34,476 nt of DNA from an uncultured Burkholderiales bacterium (GCA_903935585.1 CAIZSE010000022.1:1-34476), one strand, 5' to 3'. Counted from the first letter of the stretch, positions 15,955 through 24,568 are shown. A program made the numbers and translations. The notes: a model not told the origin generated them from the sequence alone.

Positions 15955-17535
15955 ATGTTTTTTCAAGGGACCGTGGCCCACAACAAAATTCGGAAACTTG
16001 GACTCTTTGGCGTTTCGCTGGCGTTGTCTTTCGCTAGCTATGCACAGAGCCAGTCGGACCCATTGCCAGACGACAAGTTGGCGCCTGTACCGACCACTTG
16101 GCGTTTGACCAATGAGACATGGAAACTCCCAGCCGGTGAGACTCTGGGCATGGTGGGGGGAAACCTGTTGTTTGATATGAGCGATCAGGTCAAACTGGGC
16201 GTCGGCTCCTACGGTGCGATGCGAGGCCAACGTGGCGGCTTCATCACGCTGGGCCTTGCCGCCGAACTCAACCAGAAAATCACGGGCCAATGGTCCGCAG
16301 AAACCGGACTTTTTGTAGGTGGGGGGGGCGGTCGTGGGAGTGGTGCTTTGGCGGGGGGTGGGCTGATGTTGCGCAGCCACGCCGGCCTCAGTTACGACAC
16401 GCAGGGCTTCGGTAAATTTGGATTGGGTGTTAGCCACGTGCGTTTCCCGTCGGGCACCATTCAATCCACTCAGCCTTATTTGCTGTATGACTACGCCTTT
16501 TCGAGTCTATTCGCCAATGGATGGCTTCATGCGCCCTCGGTCACGCAGCCTGCACTGAACACCCTCGAGAGCAAATTGCAAGAGTTTTCACTGGTTTACC
16601 GCCACTACAGCATTCCTGGTTCTGTGGTTCAGGACAATGGCGCAGCGCAGCACCGCAGCATGCAACTCACGGGCGCCGAGTGGTTGAGTTATTTGGACGA
16701 CCGCTGGTTCCTGAAGCTCGAGTCTGAAGGCGCCATGGGTGGCAAGAGTAATGGCTACATGCAGATACTGGTCGGTGCTGGTTACCGCTTGCCACTTGGG
16801 CCTGGCACGGCTGTCAAGATGCATTTTGCGGCGGGACCCGCTGGTGGCGGCAGTGTCGACACCGGAGGTGGCTTGTTGCTCGATGGCGGCATTGCTCTGC
16901 AACAAAAAATCAGTCGCTCCAAATCACTGGAATTGTCGCTGGGCCAAGTGCGCTCACCGTCTGCCAGTTTTAAAGCCAACAGCGTGGCCTTGAAATTAAG
17001 CCATCATTTTGGAATTCCAAGCGCGGACAATGACGTCAGCTGGATTTCTTTGGCCTCGTTTGAGCCGCAATCACTCCGGATGCGGATTGTCAACCAAACT
17101 TACCTGAAGGGCAGCCCGAATTGGCGCAACAGCTACGTCGACAAATCTGTCAGCAACCTGGGCGTTCAGCTGGACTACTTCTTGCCGGGCTCAAATAACG
17201 CAACCCGTGTTTTTGCCACCGGACAAGCACTGGCCGCTTACTCAGGAAATGCCGGCGCTTACATGACGGGTCTGATCGGTGCCGGCGTCCAAACGTCACT
17301 CGGCTCCAACTGGTTTGCGGAGGCTGAAGGGCTGGTTGGCGCAGCGGGTGGCGGTGGCCTGGCGGTGGGTGGCGGCTTGGTAGGTCAAGCCAATGCAGGC
17401 TTGGGCTACCGGATGACCAAGTCCTTGTCCGTGATGGGTACAGCCGGTTATATGGCCGCCAAGGGGGGCGAGTTTAAGGTCAAGGTTCTAGGGGTATCGC
17501 TCGCTTACCAATTCACTGGCTTTGCACAGAAGTGA
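15955..17535 (+). CDS. Secreted, probable outer-membrane protein with three internal repeats
   Basis: I do not recognise a named family. From the ATG at 15955 the protein has 526 residues and a signal peptide: basic n-region (HNKIRK), hydrophobic core (LGLFGVSLALSF) and probable cleavage after ASYA. The mature part is rich in Gly, alternating hydrophobic residues and aromatic ends, as in outer-membrane beta-barrels, and ends in LAYQFTGFAQK. Three homologous segments of about 100 residues can be aligned, each with a GAM/ALA turn, a paired strand (for example FITLGLAAEL), a glycine cluster (GGGG..GALAGGGL) and closing strands. An upstream ATG at 15907 also has a possible AGGG site, but AAAAGG 5 nt before 15955 and the better signal peptide favour 15955. 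It is flanked by prlC and a terminator and appears monocistronic. A porin-like or surface structural role is a guess. Confidence 0.8.
   Translation: MFFQGTVAHNKIRKLGLFGVSLALSFASYAQSQSDPLPDDKLAPVPTTWRLTNETWKLPAGETLGMVGGNLLFDMSDQVKLGVGSYGAMRGQRGGFITLGLAAELNQKITGQWSAETGLFVGGGGGRGSGALAGGGLMLRSHAGLSYDTQGFGKFGLGVSHVRFPSGTIQSTQPYLLYDYAFSSLFANGWLHAPSVTQPALNTLESKLQEFSLVYRHYSIPGSVVQDNGAAQHRSMQLTGAEWLSYLDDRWFLKLESEGAMGGKSNGYMQILVGAGYRLPLGPGTAVKMHFAAGPAGGGSVDTGGGLLLDGGIALQQKISRSKSLELSLGQVRSPSASFKANSVALKLSHHFGIPSADNDVSWISLASFEPQSLRMRIVNQTYLKGSPNWRNSYVDKSVSNLGVQLDYFLPGSNNATRVFATGQALAAYSGNAGAYMTGLIGAGVQTSLGSNWFAEAEGLVGAAGGGGLAVGGGLVGQANAGLGYRMTKSLSVMGTAGYMAAKGGEFKVKVLGVSLAYQFTGFAQK
16201..16503 (+). repeat. 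Internal protein repeat 1 of 3 in the envelope protein
   Basis: Encodes the segment from VGSYGAMRG through the glycine cluster GGGGGRGSGALAGGG to LYDYAFS. It aligns with repeats 2 and 3 by the order turn, two strands, glycine cluster, GGL, strand, Lys/aromatic turn, strands. Divergence is high, so this is an old duplication. Confidence 0.65.
16720..17013 (+). repeat. Internal protein repeat 2 of 3 in the envelope protein
   Basis: Encodes the segment from ESEGAMGGKSNGYMQI through AAGPAGGGSVDTGGGLLL to LKLSHHFG. The GAMGGKS/GAMRGQR start and the GGG-x4-GGGL core match repeat 1; the NGYMQILVGAG strand matches AGAYMTGLIGAG of repeat 3. Confidence 0.65.
17221..17520 (+). repeat. Internal protein repeat 3 of 3 in the envelope protein
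   Basis: Encodes the segment from GQALAAYSGNAGAYMTG through VGAAGGGGLAVGGGLVG to VSLAYQFTG at the C-terminus. It shares the glycine-cluster core and strand order with the other two copies. Confidence 0.65.
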
Positions 17536-17679
17536 CAAATCTATCCCACGGTGGAAAAAACCCATGATTTTTGACATGCGCACGACGGTCATGATCTGAC
17601 CCGCCATAAAAGACAAGCTCCAAGGGGCGAGTTCTCAAGTACTGACTCTATGCCGGTGGATATTGACGCATCTTTGACG

Positions 17680-17717
17680 AAAAAAAAGCACCGGGCATTT
17701 CTGCCAAGTGCTTGTTT
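17680..17717. terminator. Bidirectional terminator between the envelope-protein gene and tRNA-Val
   Basis: The stem is AGCAC (17687-17691) with GTGCT (17708-17712), plus inner GGCA (17694-17697) with TGCC (17702-17705) around a TTTC loop. On the minus strand eight T residues follow, making a strong end for tRNA-Val. On the plus strand TGTTTTT follows, which can end the envelope-protein transcript. Confidence 0.85.
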
Positions 17718-17730
17718 TTCCTACCAAATT

Positions 17731-17807
17731 TGGTAGGCGCGACTAGATTCGAACTAGCGACCCCCACCATGTCAAGGTGGTGCTCTAACCAACTGAGCTA
17801 CGCGCCT
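17731..17807 (-). tRNA. tRNA-Val (anticodon GAC)
   Basis: 77 nt including an encoded CCA. The acceptor stem AGGCGCG pairs with CGCGCCT, the discriminator is A, and the D-arm reads GCTCAGTTGGTTAGAGC. The anticodon stem CCACC/GGTGG encloses TTGACAT, giving GAC, which reads GUC and GUU valine codons. The T-arm has GTTCGAATC. It lies 62 nt downstream of the relA stop on the same strand and is followed by a terminator. Confidence 0.97.
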
Positions 17808-17819
17808 GTTGAGCCTTAA

Positions 17820-17848
17820 ATTGTATCAGCAAAAAACGGGCTTTCATC
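17820..17848 (-). promoter_or_regulatory. Candidate tRNA-Val promoter
   Basis: On the minus strand TACAAT (plus 17825-17820) lies 12 nt before the tRNA 5' end, a good -10 placement. The -35 is weak (GATGAA at 17 bp, or ATGAAA at 16 bp). It lets the tRNA be transcribed independently of relA. Confidence 0.45.
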
Positions 17849-17869
17849 GACAACTTGTTCTGCAAATGA

Positions 17870-20131
17870 TCAACGTCGGCGGGCCGCCCTCACCCCCTTG
17901 ACGCCACGCACGCTGCCCAGCACTTTGTTCAAGCTGACCGCGTCATGGATTTCCACGGTGAAAGTCATCCATGCCGTTCCTTTGACGGACTGGGTTTGCA
18001 CGCCAATCACGTTCATTTTCTCTTTGGCAAAAACTTCAGAAATGTCACGCAAAAGGCCCTGCCGATCAAATGCCTCCACCGCCACATCGACGGGATAAAC
18101 CGAGGCATCGGGGCCTTTGTGATCGCCCCAGCGCACCTCAATGACGCGCTCCCCGTGGCGGGAAGCCAACTCGCGGAAGTTGCTGCAATCTTGCCGGTGA
18201 ATGCTCACGCCCTTGCCGCGCGTGACAAAACCGCTGATGGGGTCTGGCGGCGCTGGTTTGCAACAGCGCGAGAGCTGCGTCAGCAGCGAATCGACCCCGA
18301 CCACCAAGACACCCGAGGTCGATTTGCGGGCGACAGCCCCTTTGAACTTCTTTTGGAAGTACTCGTCGGGCTGCAGCGCAGGCTCCGGTGGATTCAGCAA
18401 CACCTCGATGTTGCGCAACGAGTATTCGTCTTTTCCCACCACCTCAAACAAGCCATCGGCCGACTTGAAGCCCAACTGGCTGGCCAGGTCTTCCAGGCGG
18501 ATCGATGTGCGACCGAGGCGCTGGAGCAATTTTTCGACCGATTCGCGGCCCCGGGCAATGGTTTCAGCACTGATTTGGGCGTTAAACCAAGCCCTCACCT
18601 TGGCCCGTGCGCGGGGGCTGGCCAGGTAAGCCAGTTCAGGATTGAGCCAGTCCCGCGAAGGTCCGCCCTCCTTGATGGCCGTGATCTCCACGGTCTGACC
18701 GTTCGCCAAAGGCGTGTTCAGGGGCACCATGGCGCCGTCCACCTTGGCGCCTCGGCACCGATGCCCCAGGTTGGTGTGTACGGTGTAGGCAAAGTCGATC
18801 GGGGTGGCGCCTTGCGGCAATTCAACCACCGCAGCTTCAGGCGTCAGCACATAAATGCGGTCGTCAAACAGCCCGCTGCCCTTCGCCTGGTCTTGTGCGG
18901 CGCCCGACAGGTCGCGCTCCCAGGCCAGCAACTGGCGCAGCACGGCGATTTTGGTGTCGTATTCGCTGTTGGCTGACACCCCGGCATAGCCTTTGGCGCC
19001 CGCTTCCTTGTAAGCCCAGTGCGCGGCCACGCCGTGTTCGGCATGTTCGTGCATCGCCTGCGTGCGAATTTGCACCTCGATCGGGCCGCCATCCACATCC
19101 CGCACCACCGTGTGCAGCGACTGGTAACCATTGGCTTTGGGCTTGGCAATGTAGTCGTCGAATTCTTGCTCGATGGCTGCAAAGTGTTCGTGCACCCAAC
19201 TCAGCACCTGGTAGCAATCGGCCACGCTTTGCACCACCACGCGCAGGGCACGAATATCGAATACACGGTCAAAAGCGAGCGACTTGCCGCGCATTTTTCG
19301 CACGATGCTGTAGATGTGTTTGGGCCGCCCCTCGACCGAAGCCGCAATGCCCTGCTTGGCCAACGCTTGTTGCAAACGTTGGCGCAGTTCCAGCATGTAC
19401 CTTTCGCGTTCAGCGCGTTTTTCATCGAGCAGCCGTGCAATGTCTTTGTAGGTTGCAGGCTCCAGAAAACGAAATGACAAGTCTTCCATTTCCCATTTGA
19501 TCTGCCATATCCCCAGGCGGTTGGCCAGTGGTGCAAAGACGCGCAAGGATTCGTTGGCCAAGGCCCGGGGAACAGGCAGCTTGGTAGCCGCGAAATGGCG
19601 CAAGGTTTGCAAACGTGAGGCCAGACGCAGCATGACCACCCGCAAATCACGGCTGAAGGCCAGCAACATTTTGCGAACATTTTCAGTTTGCAACTGGGGG
19701 CTGAGCTGTGAGTTGTCTGAGCCCAGGTTGCTGGTTTCTGCAGCTCTGGACAAGCGCTGCAGATGCACCAACTGGTTGGTTTGCATGGCCAATTGCGCCA
19801 AATGGGGGCCAAAGGCTTTGGCCATGACCTCTTCGGGTTTGTTCAGATGAGGGCAGGTGTAGACCAGATAACAAGCTGCTTGCATGGCGACCGAGCTGCC
19901 AATGTCTTCCAGAATGGCGGCAACAGCATCGGCATGCGCGAGGGTGTTCTCTCCGGTATCCAGCATTTCACCGGAAATCAGTGGCTCGGCAAAGGCACGG
20001 GCTTTGGCCCGTGTTTCGGCCTGCTCGGCCGCATCAGCGGTGGCCAGCATGACGGGTGGCAAAAGGGGCGCATGCAAACGCCCGGATGACGGCATCGGGC
20101 TGGCTGAATGACTGGAAGTGGGGCTGACCAT
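17870..20131 (-). CDS. relA: RelA-type (p)ppGpp synthetase
   Basis: Makes (p)ppGpp from GTP/GDP and ATP when amino-acid-starved ribosomes bind uncharged tRNA. The 753-residue protein has the long RelA/SpoT layout: degenerate HD domain (about 60-180), synthetase domain (about 265-380), TGS domain (about 425-490) and C-terminal ACT domain (about 680-753). The HD hydrolase motif is missing; the position reads CYLVYTCPHL instead of HD-x2-ED, so no hydrolysis is expected. The synthetase loop is EFDDYIAKPKANGYQSLHT with the acidic EFDD (323-326) typical of RelA, not the RFKD of SpoT. The ATG at 20131 starts 4 nt after the hydrolase stop (TAAAACCATG), suggesting translational coupling. An earlier in-frame start at 20182 would overlap the upstream gene and is less likely. 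Confidence 0.95.
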   Translation of the reverse strand: MVSPTSSHSASPMPSSGRLHAPLLPPVMLATADAAEQAETRAKARAFAEPLISGEMLDTGENTLAHADAVAAILEDIGSSVAMQAACYLVYTCPHLNKPEEVMAKAFGPHLAQLAMQTNQLVHLQRLSRAAETSNLGSDNSQLSPQLQTENVRKMLLAFSRDLRVVMLRLASRLQTLRHFAATKLPVPRALANESLRVFAPLANRLGIWQIKWEMEDLSFRFLEPATYKDIARLLDEKRAERERYMLELRQRLQQALAKQGIAASVEGRPKHIYSIVRKMRGKSLAFDRVFDIRALRVVVQSVADCYQVLSWVHEHFAAIEQEFDDYIAKPKANGYQSLHTVVRDVDGGPIEVQIRTQAMHEHAEHGVAAHWAYKEAGAKGYAGVSANSEYDTKIAVLRQLLAWERDLSGAAQDQAKGSGLFDDRIYVLTPEAAVVELPQGATPIDFAYTVHTNLGHRCRGAKVDGAMVPLNTPLANGQTVEITAIKEGGPSRDWLNPELAYLASPRARAKVRAWFNAQISAETIARGRESVEKLLQRLGRTSIRLEDLASQLGFKSADGLFEVVGKDEYSLRNIEVLLNPPEPALQPDEYFQKKFKGAVARKSTSGVLVVGVDSLLTQLSRCCKPAPPDPISGFVTRGKGVSIHRQDCSNFRELASRHGERVIEVRWGDHKGPDASVYPVDVAVEAFDRQGLLRDISEVFAKEKMNVIGVQTQSVKGTAWMTFTVEIHDAVSLNKVLGSVRGVKGVRAARRR

Positions 20132-20135
20132 GGTT

Positions 20136-21077
20136 TTAATCAGCGAGCAAAAACTGGGCCACGCATGAAATCTGGTCCTCACTGGTCAGTGTGGGCGCAT
20201 GGCCAAAACCAGTCCAGGTCTCCAAACGCGCTCTGGGGCCGCGCTGCGCCATGACCTTGGCTGTTTCAGGGGTCAATAAATCCGAGTCTTGACCACGAAT
20301 AAGCAGGGTCCGGGCTTGGATTTGATCGTACAAGGACCACAGCGCGGCTTCGCCTGCGGTGGCCATTTCTTCGGTCAGGGCTCGAACCGGCACACCAATG
20401 GCCGGGTCGTAGTGCAAAGTCAACGCGCCGTCTAAGCCCGGCCGTGTCATGTGCGCGGACATCTCGCGCCACACATCGGCAGGCACAGGTCCAAACCCCT
20501 GAGACAACACACGAAGGACCGCAGCGGCTTCATCCAGGTCGCGGTACTGACCATATTGACCGACATAGGTTTGCATGCGTTGAACGGAGGACCAGCTGAT
20601 GGCGGGTCCGACATCGTTCAGAACCAGACGACGAATGGGCGCAGGCAAGGGCAAGCCGGGCTGTCCCGCCAAAACCATGCCGATGAGACCGCCCATGCTG
20701 GTTCCGACCCAGTCCAGTGATTGCATGGCGTTTGTTGCGCCCCATTGGGCGCTAAGTTGTGCGTTCAGTTGGCCCAGCAGGGCCAGCATGTCGGCGGCAT
20801 ATTGCGGAATTTGGTAGCCCGAGGCATCGATCAGCCATTCGCTGCGGCCCCGTCCCACCACATCAGGGCAAACGACCTGCAAGGGCTCCGGACTTTGGGC
20901 CACAAGAGCCTGGGCCAGGCGGTCAAAGTCGCGGCCTTGACGCGTCAAGCCATGCACACACACCACCACATGGCGGGCACACACATCGCCCCAGCGCCAA
21001 AACGCCATGCGGTGTTGGCCCTCGGGGTGGGGGCAGTTGACAAAGTCAAGTTGAGGCTGTGTGGTGATGGCGGACAT
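20136..21077 (-). CDS. Alpha/beta hydrolase, serine type
   Basis: Hydrolase of unknown substrate. From the ATG at 21077 it has 313 residues. Visible features are the oxyanion region VCVHGLTRQGRDF, the nucleophile elbow GTSMGG (Ser127), an acid in GQDSDLLTPE and the catalytic His in GFGHAPTL. An upstream in-frame ATG at 21134 would add 19 residues, but that region overlaps a likely promoter for the divergent bdhA, so the shorter form is preferred; neither has a strong ribosome-binding site. Its stop is 4 nt before relA, so the two form an operon. Nothing in the sequence ties it to (p)ppGpp metabolism. Confidence 0.82.
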   Translation of the reverse strand: MSAITTQPQLDFVNCPHPEGQHRMAFWRWGDVCARHVVVCVHGLTRQGRDFDRLAQALVAQSPEPLQVVCPDVVGRGRSEWLIDASGYQIPQYAADMLALLGQLNAQLSAQWGATNAMQSLDWVGTSMGGLIGMVLAGQPGLPLPAPIRRLVLNDVGPAISWSSVQRMQTYVGQYGQYRDLDEAAAVLRVLSQGFGPVPADVWREMSAHMTRPGLDGALTLHYDPAIGVPVRALTEEMATAGEAALWSLYDQIQARTLLIRGQDSDLLTPETAKVMAQRGPRARLETWTGFGHAPTLTSEDQISCVAQFLLAD

Positions 21078-21108
21078 GGTGATCAGAAAGAATCTGGGGA
21101 CGGCTTGT

Positions 21109-21137
21109 TTCAAACCGGGCTTTTGCGGCGCCATAAT
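21109..21137 (+). promoter_or_regulatory. Candidate promoter of bdhA-ompR-envZ
   Basis: TTCAAA (21109-21114), a 17-bp spacer and CATAAT (21132-21137) predict a start near 21144 and a leader of about 35 nt before the bdhA ATG. Confidence 0.35.
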
Positions 21138-21178
21138 GGACTTTTGAACATCCTAATTCATCTTTCGGAGTGGAAATC

Positions 21179-21949
21179 ATGTTGCAAGGTAAAACGGCTT
21201 TGGTCACGGGTTCAACCAGCGGTATCGGACTGGGCATTGCCAAGGCATTGGCCAAACAAGGTGCACAGATCGTTTTGAACGGCTTTGGCGATGCAGAAGG
21301 CCCCAAGGCCGAAATCGCAGCTTTGGGTGTCAAGGTTGCCTACCATGGCGCCGACATGAGCAAAGCCTCTGAAATAGAAGCCATGATGAAGTTCGCCGCC
21401 GATACCTTTGGCCGCGTGGACATTCTTGTGAACAACGCAGGTATCCAGCATGTGGCCAAAATTGAAGATTTTCCGGTTGAGCGCTGGGACGCCATCATTG
21501 CGATCAACCTGACAAGCGCTTTCCATGCCACCCGGCTGGCCTTACCCGCCATGAAGGCCTCCAACTGGGGCCGCATCATCAACGTGGCATCCATCCATGG
21601 TCTGGTCGGCTCGGCAGAAAAGTCGGCTTATGTGGCCGCCAAACACGGCGTGGTGGGACTGACCAAGGTGACGGCGCTGGAAAACGCCACCACGGGCGTG
21701 ACCTGCAACGCCATTTGCCCTGGCTGGGTGCTGACCCCGCTGGTGCAAAAACAGGTGGATGCCAAAGCAGCCGCCATGGGCTTGTCCAACGAAGAAGCCA
21801 AAAAAGTTTTGTTGCAGGAGAAAGAGCCCTCGATGCAATTCACCACCCCCGAAGAATTGGGCGAATTAGCGGTCTTCTTTTGCTCGGCTGCAGGCAACAA
21901 CGTGCGTGGCGTGGCCTGGAACATGGACGGTGGCTGGACCGCTCAATAA
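21179..21949 (+). CDS. bdhA: 3-hydroxybutyrate dehydrogenase, SDR family
   Basis: NAD-dependent oxidation of (R)-3-hydroxybutyrate to acetoacetate, used in polyhydroxybutyrate and ketone-body turnover. The 256-residue protein has the classical SDR features: TGSTSGIG cofactor motif (10-17), NNAG (85-88), N110 and the catalytic S138, Y151 and K155. The stretch GIQHVAKIEDFP and the ending NMDGGWTAQ are typical of 3-hydroxybutyrate dehydrogenases. The ATG at 21179 is chosen because CGGAG lies 8 nt upstream; a GTG at 21170 overlaps that site. It is followed after 3 nt by a response regulator, so it is probably co-transcribed with the two-component pair. Confidence 0.92.
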   Translation: MLQGKTALVTGSTSGIGLGIAKALAKQGAQIVLNGFGDAEGPKAEIAALGVKVAYHGADMSKASEIEAMMKFAADTFGRVDILVNNAGIQHVAKIEDFPVERWDAIIAINLTSAFHATRLALPAMKASNWGRIINVASIHGLVGSAEKSAYVAAKHGVVGLTKVTALENATTGVTCNAICPGWVLTPLVQKQVDAKAAAMGLSNEEAKKVLLQEKEPSMQFTTPEELGELAVFFCSAAGNNVRGVAWNMDGGWTAQ

Positions 21950-21952
21950 ACC

Positions 21953-22684
21953 ATGAGCACATCACCACGCCTTGACAAGATCGTCATCGTCGACGACGAC
22001 ACCCGCATCCGCGATTTGTTGCGGCGTTTTCTGTCTCAAGAAGGCTTTGACGTTTTGCTGGCCGAAGACGGGCGAGCATTGGACCGAATCTTGCAGCGTG
22101 AAACCATCGATCTGATGGTTCTGGATTTGATGCTGCCCGGTGAAGACGGCCTGAGCATTTGCCGCCGCCTGCGTGCTGCTGGGGTGAAGACACCGGTCAT
22201 CATGCTGACGGCCAAAGTGGAAGAAGTGGACCGCATCACGGGCTTGGAAATCGGTGCTGATGATTACCTGGGCAAGCCCTTCAACCCGCGTGAATTGCTG
22301 GCTCGCATCCATGCAGTCTTGCGCCGCAGGCCCCAAAATGAAGTACCGGGGGCACCGTCAACCGGCGACCATGAGGTCATAGCATTCGGTGGTTTTTTGC
22401 TGGATTTGGGGACCCGGTCATTGTCCAAAAGTGGCCAGGACATGCCGTTGACCAGCGGCGAATTTGCCATGTTGAAGGCCCTTGCACGACATCCCAAGCA
22501 AGCCCTCACGCGTGACAAATTGGCCCAACTGGCGCGTGGCCGCGAATTCGAACCATTCGACCGGAGCCTGGATGTGCAGATTTCCAGGCTGCGCAAAATG
22601 ATCGAGCTGGACCCTGCCGCCCCCAAAATCATCCAGACTGTCTGGGGTATCGGGTATGTGTTCGTGCCTGATGGTCAGCCGTGA
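21953..22684 (+). CDS. ompR: OmpR-type response regulator
   Basis: 243 residues. The receiver domain has DDD (14-16), phospho-acceptor D58 in LMVLDLMLPGEDG, T86 and K108 in GADDYLGKPFNPRELLARI, a string typical of OmpR. The C-terminal winged helix contains LTSGEFAMLKAL and ends IIQTVWGIGYVFVP. It lies 3 nt after bdhA and overlaps the kinase gene by 4 bp (GTGA), so the kinase at 22681 is its partner. The OmpR name is by resemblance; the true regulon (porins, osmolarity, PHB) is not known from sequence. Confidence 0.9.
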   Translation: MSTSPRLDKIVIVDDDTRIRDLLRRFLSQEGFDVLLAEDGRALDRILQRETIDLMVLDLMLPGEDGLSICRRLRAAGVKTPVIMLTAKVEEVDRITGLEIGADDYLGKPFNPRELLARIHAVLRRRPQNEVPGAPSTGDHEVIAFGGFLLDLGTRSLSKSGQDMPLTSGEFAMLKALARHPKQALTRDKLAQLARGREFEPFDRSLDVQISRLRKMIELDPAAPKIIQTVWGIGYVFVPDGQP

Positions 22685-24063
22685 GCGCGCCTGAAATCCC
22701 CCCCGAGCAGACAGAACCCGAACAGTCGCCCCGCAGGTTCAAGCTGAGCCTGTTTTGGCGGACTTTCTTTTTACTGGCTTTGTTGATTCTGTGCAGCAGC
22801 CTGGCTTGGCTGCAAATGTTTCGCACCCAGGAATACGAGCCGCGTATTTTGCGAAATGCCCACCAAATTGCCACCGTGGTCAATTTAACCAAGACCGCAT
22901 TGATGCACTCCGATGCCATTGCACGGGTGGCGCTGCTCAAAATGTTGGCAGACGAAGAAGACGTGAGCATCCAGACACGCGAACCCGGGGACAAAATAGT
23001 GCCTTTCATCGCTTCCGGCATGGAAAACCGGCTGGTGGAGGAAATGGTCAAACGGCTTGGGCCAGGCACCGTGATCGCCTCGCGCGTGAATGACGCTGCC
23101 GGACTTTGGGTGGGTTTCCAGATAGAGCAAGACAGTTATTGGCTGCAAATGGACCCTGAACGCTTGCAACCACTGGGAGGCTCGGCCTGGCTGACATGGC
23201 TGGGCGTCACGCTGACACTGTCTTTGACAGGCGCAGCCTTGGTGGCCAGACTGATCAACCGCCCCCTGAAACGCCTGTCGTTTGCAGCCAGCCAGGTCAG
23301 AGAGGGGCATTTCAACACCTCCACGTTGGACGAAGACGCTGCCACCAGCGAAATCCGCGAAGTCAACATTGGCTTCAACCGCATGGCCGAGCGCCTGGCC
23401 AAAATTGAACAAGAACGAGCCTTGATGCTGGCAGGCATCTCGCACGACCTGCGAACCCCCCTGGCGCGCTTGCGGCTAGAAACAGAACTGAGCGTAGCCG
23501 ACCTTGAAACCCGTGATTTGATGGCGGCTGACATTGCGCAGCTTGACGCCATCATCGACAAATTTCTGGACTATGCGCGACCCGAACCCACTGATTTGGG
23601 ACCTGTGTTGCTTTCTGGCGTGATCAGTCGCAGCATCGCCCCCTGGCGGAACAACCAGCGCTTTGAAATCAAAGTGGATGTCGCAGAAGACTTGCAGGTC
23701 AAAGCCGAACAGGTGGAGTTGGTCCGCGTGTTGTCCAACTTGCTGGAAAACGCCCGCCGCTACGGTCAAAGCCCGAGCGACGGCATCACGCGCGTCGAAA
23801 TCGTCGCCCGCGTGCACGATGGCTGGGTCTTGCTGCGGGTTCGCGACCAAGGCCCTGGGGTGTCTGAGGAAGCCCTGAAAAACCTGACGCAACCTTTCTT
23901 CAGGGGCGATGCCGCCAGAACCGAGGCCACCGGCTCGGGCTTGGGACTGGCCATTGTGGAGCGCTCGGTGCAGCGCATGGGCGGTACTTTTTCAGTGTTC
24001 AACAACAGCGCTGGTGGGCTGATGGCCTTGATGAAGTTCAGGCAAGTGCCCAGCGAGTCTTGA
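22681..24063 (+). CDS. envZ: EnvZ-type sensor histidine kinase
   Basis: 460 residues. Two membrane helices (about 24-44 and 170-190) flank a periplasmic region of about 125 residues. A HAMP domain follows (about 190-245, starting at the NRPLKRL stretch). HisKA has H255 in AGISHDLRTPLARLRLETEL. The ATPase domain has an N-box with LSNLLENARRYG (351-362), RDQGPGVS (388-395) and GSGLGLAIV (418-426). This is the EnvZ arrangement and motif set. Translation starts at GTG 22681, which overlaps the regulator stop (GTGA), so the two are coupled. Its 3' end faces ispF with a 25-bp gap. Confidence 0.9.
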   Translation: MSAPEIPPEQTEPEQSPRRFKLSLFWRTFFLLALLILCSSLAWLQMFRTQEYEPRILRNAHQIATVVNLTKTALMHSDAIARVALLKMLADEEDVSIQTREPGDKIVPFIASGMENRLVEEMVKRLGPGTVIASRVNDAAGLWVGFQIEQDSYWLQMDPERLQPLGGSAWLTWLGVTLTLSLTGAALVARLINRPLKRLSFAASQVREGHFNTSTLDEDAATSEIREVNIGFNRMAERLAKIEQERALMLAGISHDLRTPLARLRLETELSVADLETRDLMAADIAQLDAIIDKFLDYARPEPTDLGPVLLSGVISRSIAPWRNNQRFEIKVDVAEDLQVKAEQVELVRVLSNLLENARRYGQSPSDGITRVEIVARVHDGWVLLRVRDQGPGVSEEALKNLTQPFFRGDAARTEATGSGLGLAIVERSVQRMGGTFSVFNNSAGGLMALMKFRQVPSES

Positions 24064-24088
24064 GTTAAAGGGCCCAAAGCCCAGGCTT

Positions 24089-24568
24089 TCACTGCTTTTT
24101 CAGCAACACGACAGCACGGGCTTCGATGCTTTGCCCCATCCCCACCGGACCCAATTTTTCTGCGGTTTTGGCTTTCACATTGACCTGACTGACGTCCACC
24201 CCAAGCGCCCGTGCCACCGAGGCGCACATGGCCCCCATGTGGGGCGCCAGTTTGGGGGCTTGGGCGATCACGGTGCTGTCGACATTCAGCAACTCATAGC
24301 CCTGGGCCCGCACACGCCGCATGGCTTCGGCCAACAACACCGCCGAATCCGCGCCTTTGAACTGCACATCGGTGTCGGGGAAATGGCGTCCGATGTCACC
24401 CAAGCCTGCTGCCCCCAAAACGGCATCGGTGATGGCGTGCAACAGCACATCAGCGTCAGAATGGCCCAAAAGACCTGCACTGTGCGCAATCTCCACGCCG
24501 CCCAAAATCAATTTTCTGCCGGGAACCAGGGCATGCACGTCCCAGCCTTCACCCATTCGGATGTTCAT
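24089..24568 (-). CDS. ispF: 2-C-methyl-D-erythritol 2,4-cyclodiphosphate synthase
   Basis: Fifth step of the MEP isoprenoid pathway, forming the cyclodiphosphate with release of CMP. The 159-residue protein has the zinc ligands D10 and H12 (GWDVHAL) and H44 ([14 protein letters not shown]), and the [11 protein letters not shown] motif. Later landmarks are [16 protein letters not shown] and [14 protein letters not shown]. The start overlaps the ispD stop by 4 bp (ATGA), so translation is coupled. The order ispD-ispF is the common proteobacterial arrangement. Confidence 0.97.
   Translation of the reverse strand: MNIRMGEGWDVHALVPGRKLILGGVEIAHSAGLLGHSDADVLLHAITDAVLGAAGLGDIGRHFPDTDVQFKGADSAVLLAEAMRRVRAQGYELLNVDSTVIAQAPKLAPHMGAMCASVARALGVDVSQVNVKAKTAEKLGPVGMGQSIEARAVVLLKKQ

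Noticed and set aside
15442..16464. 340-codon minus-strand ORF across the prlC/envelope-protein junction
   Set aside because: Antisense to the prlC C-terminus and the signal-peptide region; no domain recognised.
21170..21178. GTG start of bdhA at 21170
   Set aside because: The GTG overlaps the CGGAG ribosome-binding site; the ATG at 21179 has correct spacing and family N-terminus.
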